Shown: positions 31,017-39,431 of the stretch, in pieces | Position numbering within the stretch: position 1 is the first letter of the stretch | Layout of the letters: every line of letters begins with the position of its first letter | Origin: Bacillota bacterium | GTDB taxonomy: Bacteria; Bacillota_I; Bacilli_A; RFN20; CAG-288 | DNA: 42,995 nt | Direction: 5' to 3' | Assembly: GCA_023398335.1 (NCBI GenBank) | Contig: JAEWSJ010000018.1 | Span: forward strand, 1-42,995 | Notes under the pieces: generated by a model | Seen by the model: the letters and a program-made list of their open reading frames with translations, nothing else | Told to the model about the DNA's origin: nothing | Database searches by the model: none | Program-made: the position numbers and the translations under genes

Positions 31017-33697
31017 AAATTAATCTTCTTTTAAATACGAAGACTTCTTTAACTGCTGCTGCAGCAATCTTGCCAACACGCTTAATTGCATATTGAGCAA
31101 CTTTAATTGGAAGTTTTTCAAATACCGGAGCCTTATCATCATATTTCTTAACTAACTTAATAGCATCAAATTTACATTTTGTAGTACATTGACCACAGCC
31201 CAAACACATATATTCATCAAGTTTTGCAGCCCCACAACCTAAACATCTTTCAGTTTCTTTTTTCATTTGTTCTTCAGTAAACGTCATACGTTCATCTTTG
31301 TATGTTTTAGCTAGTTTAGAATTATGAAGTGGTCTTTGACGCTTTGTATTATCATATCCTTCAATAATAGCATTGCCTTTATCTAAAGCGATATATGGAT
31401 TTTTTACACGTCCATTAACTAAAGACTGACCTTCCCAAACCGCTCTGTGCAATGAGATAGAGCCCTGTTTACCACTAGCGATAGCATCGATAGCGAAACG
31501 TGGACCGGTATAACAATCACCACCAACGAAAATATCTTTTTCATCAGTCGCATAAGTGAATGAGTCAGCTACAGCGGTCTTATTTGGATTGATTTTTACC
31601 GATGTACCATCAAGTAAATTTCCCCAATCGATACTTTGACCAACAGAAACTAAAACATTATCACATTTAACAATTACTGTATCATTTTCATCATATTTAG
31701 GAGAGAAACGATTATTTTCATCAAAAACACTAATACAGCGTTTAAATTCAACGCCAGTAACTTTGCCATCTTCGACAACAATTCTCTTTGGCCCAAATGA
31801 ATTATTTATCTTAATTCCCTCTTCTTCCGCTTCTTCAATTTCTTCATCTAAAGCCTGCATTCCATTACGAGCTTCAAGACAATACATCAAAGTTTCTTTT
31901 GAGCCTTCTCTTAAGGCCGTACGTGCAACATCGATAGCAACATTACCACCACCAATGACAATAGTTGTTCCATCTAATTTGGATTTCTTTCCTAAAGCCA
32001 CATTACGTAAGAAGTCGACACCAGCAATAACACCATTAGCGTCTTCTCCTTCTATATTAAGTTTACGTCCATTTTGAGCGCCAATCGCAAGATAGAAGCC
32101 TTTAAATCCTTCTTCTCTTAAAGATGCAAGAGAGACATCTTTACCACCTCTACTCCAACTTTGAACTCAACTCCAAGATCCTTTAATACTTCTATTTCTA
32201 AATCAATAACATTCTTTTCTAATCTGAAAGAAGGAATGCCTAAAGTTAACATACCGCCTAATTTCATTTTTTTTCAAAGACAGTTACTTCATAACCATCA
32301 ACTGCTAAGAAATAAGCACATGAAAGTCCAGCTGGACCAGAACCAACGACAGCAATTTTCTTTTTATAGTCATGCTTCTTAACCGGAATAAATCTAGTCT
32401 TAGATTGCATATCTTTATCAGCGATAAACTTCTTAATCTCATCAATAGCGACTGGATTATCAATATCACCTCTAGTACATTGAGATTCACATTTGTGTGG
32501 ACAAATTCTACCGCATATTGCTGTTAATGGATTTTCTTTCTTGATTAACTCCAAAGCTTCTTGATAACGGCCTTGGGAAGCTAATTTAATATAACCTTGA
32601 ACTGCAATATGAGCAGGACAAGCAGTTTTACATGGAGCAGTACCTGAAGGAACAGTATTACTTCTGTTAGTTCTAAACTCGATATTCCATTCTTTTTGAC
32701 TCCATTTATGGTTAGTTACATGTTTAACTTTTGGTAGTTTTAATTCTTTTCTACTGCATAATTTTTGTCCAAGTTTTAATGCGTTTGTTGGGCAGTTTTC
32801 AACACATTGACCACAAGCAACGCACTTTTCTTCGTCGATAGTTGCAACGTAGTTACTTTTACATGTTTGAGGAGCTCTAAACATAGTAGCAATACGCATA
32901 GCAAAACACGAACAACTGCAGCAATTACAAATAGCAGCAGATTCTCCAAATCCTTCGATATTAGGCATTTGATGCATCAAACCGTTTTCTTCAGCTTTTC
33001 TAAATATTTCTAACGCTTATTCTTTAGTAATTTTTCTAGCTTTTCCTGTACGAATAAAGTATTCTGCACCACTACCCATTTGAACACACATATCCGCTTC
33101 TAAGTGACCACAACCTTCACCCATTACTCTTCTAGAAGTACGGCAAGAACATGGAGACACAGAGAAAGTATCATATTTGTCTAAATAAAAGGATATTTTT
33201 TCAAATGGAATAGCTTTTGAGTTTCCTTCAATTGAAGATTCAATAGGAATAACTCTCATCATCGAATTACCTTGTGGAAGCATTGGCACTAAATTTTGAA
33301 TACTAGTACGAGTATATTCTTCAAATGCACGTCCGATTTCTGGATGCTTTGCAAGATTTTCTCTATTACCAACCATCATTTCCAAAATACCTGGTGCAAA
33401 TATTTGAACCAGGTATAAATCAACTCCATTTTCAGAGTATAATTTACATACACCTAAATCAGCTAATTCATCCGCAAGTCTCTTTGTTTCTTCAAGAGAT
33501 TTTCCACATTTTTTAGCTAATTGTTCGACATTTTTAGGCTTTCTTAACTCCATTGCTAAAGCGACATCTGCTTGCTCATCACCCACGCAGCAAGCTAAGG
33601 AATAATATTCAGGGGCGTTGGCGTCAATCTTGTTGACCATTCCAGTTAAGCCACCAATCATTTTTGCTAATTTAACAATTTTCTTTCTCAATGCCAT
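31009..33697 (-). pseudogene. Iron-sulfur flavoprotein with GltD/NfnB-like half, broken at three sites
   Basis: One frame of about 896 codons is intended. Residues 1-230: a helical domain ending in a Cys-rich segment (PCSCRTSRR, GCGHLEADMC). Then CNCCSCSC and a ferredoxin motif CVACGQCVENCP. Next the glutamate-synthase-small-subunit-like part: the Cys motif CKTACP and CGRICPHKCESQC, FAD motif VVGSGPAGLSCAYFL, NAD(P) motif VIGGGNVAIDVARTA and GGDCYTGP; finally a second ferredoxin-like CLGCGQCTTKC. Lesions: TAA at 33017-33019 (frame continues as ALEIFRKAEENGLMHQMPN), an A lost in the run at 32267-32274 (stop after VTVFEKK, next frame gives LGGMLTLGIPSFRLEK), and one base lost near 32144 (VGVEV to GKDVSLASL). 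Probable role: passing electrons between NAD(P)H and Fe-S partners. Confidence 0.8.
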
Positions 33698-33735
33698 AAT
33701 AGTTCTTCTTTATTTGCGATTAAGCATATCAACTC

Positions 33736-33765
33736 ATTTTAAATGTAAGAATATTTTATAGTCAA
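33736..33765 (-). promoter_or_regulatory. Promoter of the flavoprotein-hypA operon
   Basis: Minus-strand TTGACT (33765-33760), 18-nt spacer, TAAAAT (33741-33736). Confidence 0.75.
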
Positions 33766-33820
33766 TATATTCATAGATATATGTGGCATTTATTAAGTGT
33801 CATTTTTTACAATAGATAAA

Positions 33821-33836
33821 TTGAAAACGTTTTCAT
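33821..33836. promoter_or_regulatory. cre-like operator in the divergent redox promoter region
   Basis: TTGAAAACGTTTTCAT matches WTGNNARCGNWWWCAW at every position and contains the perfect 14-bp palindrome TGAAAACGTTTTCA. It overlaps a candidate plus-strand -35 and lies about 55 nt upstream of the minus-strand -35, so one site could control both arms. CcpA or another LacI-family protein is the expected binder. Confidence 0.75.
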
Positions 33837-33849
33837 TGGGTGATACCTT
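33822..33849 (+). promoter_or_regulatory. Candidate promoter of the membrane protein operon
   Basis: TTGAAA-like -35 inside the palindrome (33821-33826), 17-nt spacer ending TGA, TACCTT (33844-33849): a modest -10 with TGn extension. Another pair, TTGTCT-N16-TATAAC at 33854-33881, would leave almost no leader before the ribosome site. Confidence 0.4.
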
Positions 33850-33898
33850 AATTTTGTCTATCAATCATTTCTATATATAACAATGAGGAAACTGTTTT

Positions 33899-34752
33899 AT
33901 GAAAATGGCTGAAAAATGGAATAATCCAGTGCAAAAACAGCACGAAATTGCCCAATTTATTATTTGGTTCACTTTTAGTGTCACCATGCTTGCGGTATCT
34001 ATTCTTACTGCTGAATTTCCAATTTATGCGAACTTATTCTTTAACGTCGCATTGGGAATCGCTGTTTTGCTTTTTGCAAGACCTGTAATGTTTGAAAAAC
34101 TCAAACTTACAACACTCTTAACTCTTCGTTTCACTATTGCATTATTCGTCATCTTTAGTTGGAATGGAAAAATCTACACTGATCTTGTCTTGCTTCTTCT
34201 CATTGTCAATATATTAGAAGCAACATTCACAGATTTCTTAAAAAAAAAAAACAATACTACAATGGCGTTAGTGGTGTCTTTCTCGCTTTAGGTGTCCTCG
34301 GACTAAAAGGCAGTTGGAATATCGCTTCTGAAACTATGTATCATATTGAAGGTTTCACCATTTGGGCAACAGTTGCTTATATGATTGGCTACACAATCTG
34401 GAACTGTATCTTTGTCTCTGGTGAATTCTCTCCATCAGTCTCATTAATGCATATCGGTTTCTTACTTACCCCAATAATCGGTTCTTTAATTCTTATCGCT
34501 GTTACTAAAAATCCTGCTGTTGGTTTTAGTTTCTGGTTACTATTTAGAGCTAACACTCTTACCTTCGGTGGAATTATGCAAATTGCCGGTAAAAATTACT
34601 GGGAAGAAAATCTTCATAATGACAAATTCACACGTTTCATCGACTGGTCACATAAAACATCAGTTCAAATTGTTGCGATGATTATTTGCTGTGGCTTAAT
34701 GATCTTCACATTCGTTACACGTCTTGTTGTTCAAAACGGATTCTTTTTATAA
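33899..34752 (+). pseudogene. Polytopic membrane protein, frameshifted in a 12-A run
   Basis: Two frames together encode about 285 residues with eight or nine membrane segments (for example FIIWFTFSVTMLAVSIL, LTTLLTLRFTIALFVIF, FTIWATVAYMIGYTIW, VQIVAMIICCGLMIFTF). The break is at the A run 34240-34251: as written the frame stops at 34289-34291 after TDFLKKK; one more A (or two fewer) joins it to YYNGVSGVFLALGVLGLKGSW and the rest. I do not recognise the family. The start at 33899 has GAGGA 9 nt upstream. First gene of a plus-strand operon with the desaturase-like and ferredoxin reductase genes, so it may be the membrane anchor or electron entry point of that system. Confidence 0.7.
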
Positions 34753-34767
34753 AAACAATTAAATAAT

Positions 34768-36313
34768 ATGACAAAATCATTAAATAAATACGATGCCATT
34801 ATCATCGGTGCTGGTAATGGTGGACTTTCGTCCGCTCTAACTTTAGCTAAAGGTGGTAAAAAAGTCTGCGTTTTTGAAAAGCACAACATTCCAGGTGGTT
34901 GTGGTACTTCGTTTAAAAGAGGTAGATTTGAATTTGAAGTTGCTTTACATTAATTATCATCCATGGGAACTGAAGATAATCCAGGCCCTTTGAGAAAGCT
35001 ATTCGAAGAATATGGAATTATTGACAAAATAGAATGGGTTCAAATTGACTCGCTCTTTTCTATTAATTTACCAAGTGGCAAAAGAGTCCCTATTCCAGCT
35101 GATAGGAAAAAAGCTGAAGACTTACTAGTCAGCATTTTCCCCAGATGAAAAAGAAGGGATAATAAAATATTTTAACATATGTTTCAATTTCTATAAAGAA
35201 GCCAATGAGTTCTCAGCTAAAAGTGCAAAATCTGTTGGTGAACCAGGAGTTTTAAAGAAAGCTATAATGAAAGTTGGCTTTCAAAAACTTTATCCTACAT
35301 TGGCTAAATACGGCGTAAAAAGTACGGATGAGGTCTTAAATGATTTGTTCAAATCAAAAGAAATCCAATTATGCTTATCAGCATATTGGTGTTTCATGGG
35401 TGTACCACCAGAAAAATTTCCTTTCTCGATTTTAGCTCAATGCACTGCTATATATATAAGTGATAAACCGTTTTATTTAAGAGGTGGATCACAAATGATA
35501 TCACAGGCCTTAATGAATAAAATAATCGAAGAGAAAAGTGATGTTAAATTAAACTGTGGTATTAAATCAATAATTATTAAAGATAAAAAAGCAGTTGGTG
35601 TTGTTGATGAATATAATAATGAGTATTATTCAGATGTTGTTATTTCAAATATATCTCCTACACTTACATATAATAAACTGATTGATCCTAAACACTTACC
35701 AGAAACAGTTATTCCATACTTCAAGAATTACGATGTTGGAATTTCTGCTTTAACATGTTTTATTGCGCTTGACTGTTCACCTGAAGAAATTGGATTTAAA
35801 GACTCTTTTAATCTAACATATTCAAGTGAAGATGCTAACGGAGACTATAAAAATGCTTATAGCCTAGATACTTCTAAAGATCCAATAATATCTACTTGCT
35901 ATACAGTAGACGATAAAGATGGTTATCCAAAAGGTACAAGCGTTTTAACAGCGGGAACTTTAAAATATTCAACTCCATGGGAAAATCTACCTGTTGAAGA
36001 ATATTACAAAACAAAATATTAAGCCGCAAATACCATTATTGACCGTTTAGAAAAATATTATCCAGGACTTAGAGAGCACATTGAAGAAATTGAAGTAGCT
36101 ACACCTTTAACTCATATGCATTATTTGCATCATCCTGGTGGTGCTATTTATGGCTATGAGCAAAATCTAAAATCATCTGTTTTCTTTTTCCCACAGGATA
36201 ATTTTATCGATGGATTATACTTTGCTTCTGGTTGGGTTAACACCTGTGGTTTTGGACCTTACTATATGTACGGGAACAAAATTGCAAAGAAAATACTAAA
36301 GGAACTTAAATAA
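34768..36313 (+). pseudogene. Phytoene desaturase / retinol saturase-like flavoprotein, broken at three sites
   Basis: The combined frames encode about 515 residues of the CrtI/COG1233 type: FAD motif DAIIIGAGNGGLSSALTLAKGG, then GGCGTSFKRGRFEFEVALH, PFYLRGGSQMISQALMNKI in the middle and a C-terminal FAD contact ASGWVNTCGFGPYYMYGN. Lesions: TAA at 34951-34953 where the family has Gln (ALH-stop-LSSMGT), a one-base gain near 35125-35130 (DLL to SAFSPDEKEG), and TAA at 36020-36022 (KTKY-stop-AANTIIDRLEKYYPGL). Enzymes of this group add or remove hydrogen at C=C bonds of lipophilic polyenes; in an anaerobe reduction is more likely. There is no good ribosome site before 34768, so it may depend on the upstream gene. 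Confidence 0.8.
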
Positions 36314-36314
36314 T

Positions 36315-37478
36315 ATGAAATCAATAAAAGAGACCTTAATTGGTACAATGGAAAACGGGAATAAGATTTTAAATGAAATTGAAGTATCTAAGACAATCGG
36401 TAAAGACTTCTCTCTTGATATAAATCAAACTCAACGAACCATTGATAAACTACATCCAGCAAAACTCGACTTAGTAGTTAGTGAAATAATACAAAGAACA
36501 AAAGACTCAAAAACTTTTAGATTCATATCAAAAAGTAATTATTTACCACCGTTTGAAGCAGGACAATATATCAATATCGTTGTAGAAATAGACAGAATAA
36601 GAACCACACGACCATATTCTATCTGCTCTTCTCCTTTACAACGTGCGTACTACGAAATTACAGTTGCAAGAATAAAAGATGGATTTATTTCATCGTATTT
36701 TCTAGACAAAGTTAAAGTCGGTGATTCATTTGAAGCGAATGGACCTGCAGGACGCTTTCATTTTAACCCTGTGTTCCATTATAAAAGGAACGTATATTTA
36801 GCAGGTGGAAGTGGAATCACTCCATTTATGTCAATGATTAAAGAAGTTCTTGAAAGTGGTGAAGAACGAGATATTCATTTAATTTATGGAGCACGTAATG
36901 AATCCGTAGCTATTTTCAATAAAGAACTAAGAGATTTATCAAAAAAATATTCTAATTTAAAATATACTTTAGTTCTTTCAGATAAAGATAGTAAAAATGG
37001 AGACAGATGCAGTTTTATCGATGCAAACTGCATTAAAGAAGAAATTGGAAATTTAGATAATACTACCTTCTATATGTGCGGACCAGAAATCATGACAGAT
37101 TTCGTCTATAAAGCCTTGAATGAATTAAGTATCCGTCCAAGAAACATCAGAAGTGAAATGTTTGGCGTAACACAGCATATTGAAGATGATCCATCATTTC
37201 CTAAAGATTTAAATGGAAACGAAGTATTTAAACTTAAAGTAGGAGATAAAGTCATTGATGCCAAAAGCAATGAATCAATTCTTTGCACTTTAGAAAGAAA
37301 TAAGATTAGAGTAAATGTATGCTGTCGTAGTGGTGAATGTTCATTGTGTCGAGTAAAACTCATTTCAGGAAAAGTATTTATACCTCGAGGAGTGTTATTA
37401 AGACACGCTGATGAAGTATTTAATTATATTCATTCCTGCAAAGCATATCCAATTAGCGACTTAGAAATTTATCTATAG
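36315..37478 (+). CDS. 2Fe-2S ferredoxin-NAD(P)H reductase (FNR fold)
   Basis: 387 residues, intact. Order: about 50 N-terminal residues, an FAD-binding FNR domain (FEAGQYINIVVEI, then TRPYSICSSPLQRAYYEITVAR), an NAD(P) domain (RNVYLAGGSGITPFMSMIKEVL, TFYMCGPEIMTDFV) and a C-terminal plant-type 2Fe-2S domain with VCCRSGECSLCRVKL and the last ligand in YIHSCKAYP. This layout moves electrons from NAD(P)H through FAD to a 2Fe-2S centre and on to a partner oxidoreductase. It starts 1 nt after the stop of the desaturase-like gene with AAAGGA inside that gene, so that flavoprotein is its likely partner. The operon ends at a strong terminator. Confidence 0.9.
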   Translation: MKSIKETLIGTMENGNKILNEIEVSKTIGKDFSLDINQTQRTIDKLHPAKLDLVVSEIIQRTKDSKTFRFISKSNYLPPFEAGQYINIVVEIDRIRTTRPYSICSSPLQRAYYEITVARIKDGFISSYFLDKVKVGDSFEANGPAGRFHFNPVFHYKRNVYLAGGSGITPFMSMIKEVLESGEERDIHLIYGARNESVAIFNKELRDLSKKYSNLKYTLVLSDKDSKNGDRCSFIDANCIKEEIGNLDNTTFYMCGPEIMTDFVYKALNELSIRPRNIRSEMFGVTQHIEDDPSFPKDLNGNEVFKLKVGDKVIDAKSNESILCTLERNKIRVNVCCRSGECSLCRVKLISGKVFIPRGVLLRHADEVFNYIHSCKAYPISDLEIYL

Positions 37479-37481
37479 CCA

Positions 37482-37530
37482 AAAAAACACCAATACGTAG
37501 CATTTCACTACATTATTGGTGTTTTTTTTT
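37482..37530. terminator. Bidirectional terminator after the redox operon
   Basis: ACACCAATA-C-GTAG pairs with CTAC-AT-TATTGGTGT (small internal bulge), with A7 before and ten T after, so it works for both converging genes. Confidence 0.9.
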
Positions 37531-37545
37531 AAAATTTAATAATAA

Positions 37546-38931
37546 TTATTTCTTTTCTTTCAAAGAAGCAAACTTTTCTTGCATAGTTGGATTATTTTTT
37601 GTTAATTTTTTTATTGATAATTCTTGAGCTTTATCATTTGCCAAACGTAGATTTCTATCGGTACCTAACAGGCCTTCTTTAATCTTATTTAAATTTGCTA
37701 TTGTCTTATCAATGTCTTCGATAGCTTTCGAAAACTTACCACTTGCAAGTTGATAATTCTTATCAAATTTTTCCTTGAAGTCTAACAATGAGTTTTCAAA
37801 ATTAGTTACATCAACATTTTGATTTTTTGCTATAGCTAATTCATTTTTGTATTGAACAGCATTGAGAGAAGCATTTCTCAACAAGGTAATCATTGGAATG
37901 AAACATTGAGGACGAATTACATACATCTTTGGATATCGATATGAAACATCAACAATGCCAGCATTATATAATTCACTTTCTGGTTCTAGCATAGAAACAA
38001 GAACAGCATATTCGCAACCTTTCTCTCTTCTATCTTTATCTAACTCTTTCAAAAAATCCTCATTTGTATGTTTAGTTGCGGTTGTTTCATTCTCATTCTT
38101 CATTTCAAACATTATCGAGATTAATTCCGCACCTTCATCGCTATTCTCTCTAAAAATAAAGTCTCCTTTAGATCCACTAGCGGATACCTCGTTATCTTTA
38201 TCAAAATATGCTTTTGGAAAAGCGGTCATTCTAATTTGATTAAATTGAATTAAACAATGTTGCTCAAGTGTCTCACCCACAAGTTTAGTCGACATTTTAG
38301 CTTTAAGATCTTTATAGAAAGCAATTAATTCGTCCTTACCTTTTAATTCATTGGCGAAACTATCTTTTAATGATGTCTCTTTTAATAGGCTTTCTTTATC
38401 TTTTAATAGCAAATCTGCTTTTAAAGCAGCAATTTCTTTATCCTTTTCTTGCACTGATTCATTTAAATTTAACTGCAAGGATGTTTTTTGTGTGCTTAAA
38501 AGGCCATTTAATCTTGCTATTTCTTCCGCTTGCTTAGATAAAGCACTTTGGAGTTCAAGTTTTGATTTAGTTTCTTGATTATCTAGTAATCCTTTTAATC
38601 TTACAATTTCATTTTCTTTTTCAGCTGAAACCTTTTGTTGATCTTCTAATGTTTTAGCAATAGCAAGTTGCTGTGCTTGATCTTGATTAGACACTTTGTT
38701 TTTCAATGACTCAATAACAGTTTCTAATTCTTTTACTTTGGCTAAACTAGCACTTCTTTCTTCCGTTAGTTCAATTTTATTTTGAGCAGAATACTGAGCT
38801 TTTAAAGAGTCCTCTCTTCTTGCTAATTCTTTTTGAAATAAGTCATCTCGAACTTGTTTAACTATTTCTTGGTAACCACTTTCATCTACAGTGAAAACCT
38901 CACCGCATTTAGGACATTTAATTTCAGGCAT
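37546..38931 (-). CDS. DUF2130 protein with zinc knuckle, coiled coil and nuclease-like core
   Basis: 461 residues. The N terminus has one CPKCGEVF zinc knuckle; residues about 20-210 are an Ala/Leu/Glu/Lys-rich coiled coil; the DUF2130 core starts near GETLEQHCLIQFNQIRMTAFP and contains GSKGDFIFRE and ISIMFEMKNE, in which Asp and E-x-K resemble a PD-(D/E)xK nuclease site. A second coiled coil ends the protein. The family is found widely in bacteria with no settled function; DNA processing is a plausible inference. AAAGGAG precedes the start, and TGA-TAAAAT at 39006-38998 on the minus strand is a candidate promoter. Confidence 0.88.
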   Translation of the reverse strand: MPEIKCPKCGEVFTVDESGYQEIVKQVRDDLFQKELARREDSLKAQYSAQNKIELTEERSASLAKVKELETVIESLKNKVSNQDQAQQLAIAKTLEDQQKVSAEKENEIVRLKGLLDNQETKSKLELQSALSKQAEEIARLNGLLSTQKTSLQLNLNESVQEKDKEIAALKADLLLKDKESLLKETSLKDSFANELKGKDELIAFYKDLKAKMSTKLVGETLEQHCLIQFNQIRMTAFPKAYFDKDNEVSASGSKGDFIFRENSDEGAELISIMFEMKNENETTATKHTNEDFLKELDKDRREKGCEYAVLVSMLEPESELYNAGIVDVSYRYPKMYVIRPQCFIPMITLLRNASLNAVQYKNELAIAKNQNVDVTNFENSLLDFKEKFDKNYQLASGKFSKAIEDIDKTIANLNKIKEGLLGTDRNLRLANDKAQELSIKKLTKNNPTMQEKFASLKEKK

Positions 38932-39060
38932 TTCGTTCGCTCCTTTAGATTTATTCTTAATTAAAAAAATAATATATATAATTTATTCTTTAATATTATT
39001 TTATCATTTAAGTTGTATCTTTTCTATAAAGATTAAAATCGAGTCTGTTCAATTTTACGC

Positions 39061-39094
39061 AAAAAAAAACGATATTCATTTTTTTTGAACATCG
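39061..39094 (-). terminator. Terminator of the tRNA-Asn/tRNA-Glu unit
   Basis: On the minus strand CGATGTTC and GAATATCG form an 8-bp stem (one G-T), followed by nine T. Confidence 0.85.
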
Positions 39095-39106
39095 AAGTTT
39101 TAAATA

Positions 39107-39183
39107 TGGTGACCAATACGGGATTCGAACCCATGAATGCATGCGTGAAAGGCATGTGAGTTAAGCCGCTTCTCCAATTGGCC
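39107..39183 (-). tRNA. tRNA-Glu (TTC)
   Basis: Minus strand: acceptor GGCCAAT pairs with ATTGGTC, D stem GAG/CTC, anticodon stem CATGC/GCATG with loop CTTTCAC (anticodon TTC), T arm ATGGG-TTCGAAT-CCCGT, discriminator A and encoded CCA. Confidence 0.95.
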
Positions 39184-39198
39184 AGCTTAATAACGAAA

Positions 39199-39273
39199 TG
39201 GCGCTCAGTGTAGGATTTGAACCTACGACCGATCGGTTAACAGCCGATAGCTCTACCGCTGAGCTAACTGAGC
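39199..39273 (-). tRNA. tRNA-Asn (GTT)
   Basis: Minus strand: acceptor GCTCAGT pairs with ACTGAGC, D stem GCTC/GAGC, anticodon stem ATCGG/CCGAT with loop CTGTTAA (anticodon GTT), T arm GTAGG-TTCAAAT-CCTAC, discriminator G and encoded CCA. First of the pair on the transcript. Confidence 0.96.
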
Positions 39274-39292
39274 ATTTCCATCACGCTAGATA

Positions 39293-39321
39293 AGAATAGC
39301 ATATTAAAATCATTATTGCAA
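39293..39321 (-). promoter_or_regulatory. Promoter of the tRNA-Asn/tRNA-Glu unit
   Basis: Minus-strand TTGCAA (39321-39316), 17-nt spacer ending TGC, TATTCT (39298-39293). Confidence 0.7.
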
Positions 39322-39431
39322 GATTATTTTATGCATTTTTTCTATTTTTTTTACATGAAAGTTATCAAGCAAAAAGTCCCTATTCAAGCCGTATCACGCA
39401 ATTATTATTATGTTATATATCAATGACATAG

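Noticed and set aside
30454..36022. Genome-wide reassignment of TAA to Gln.
   Set aside because: TAA cleanly ends many intact genes here (alaS, rpsT, comEC and others) at the expected length, and purB ends by TAA at the right place. Only local explanations remain.
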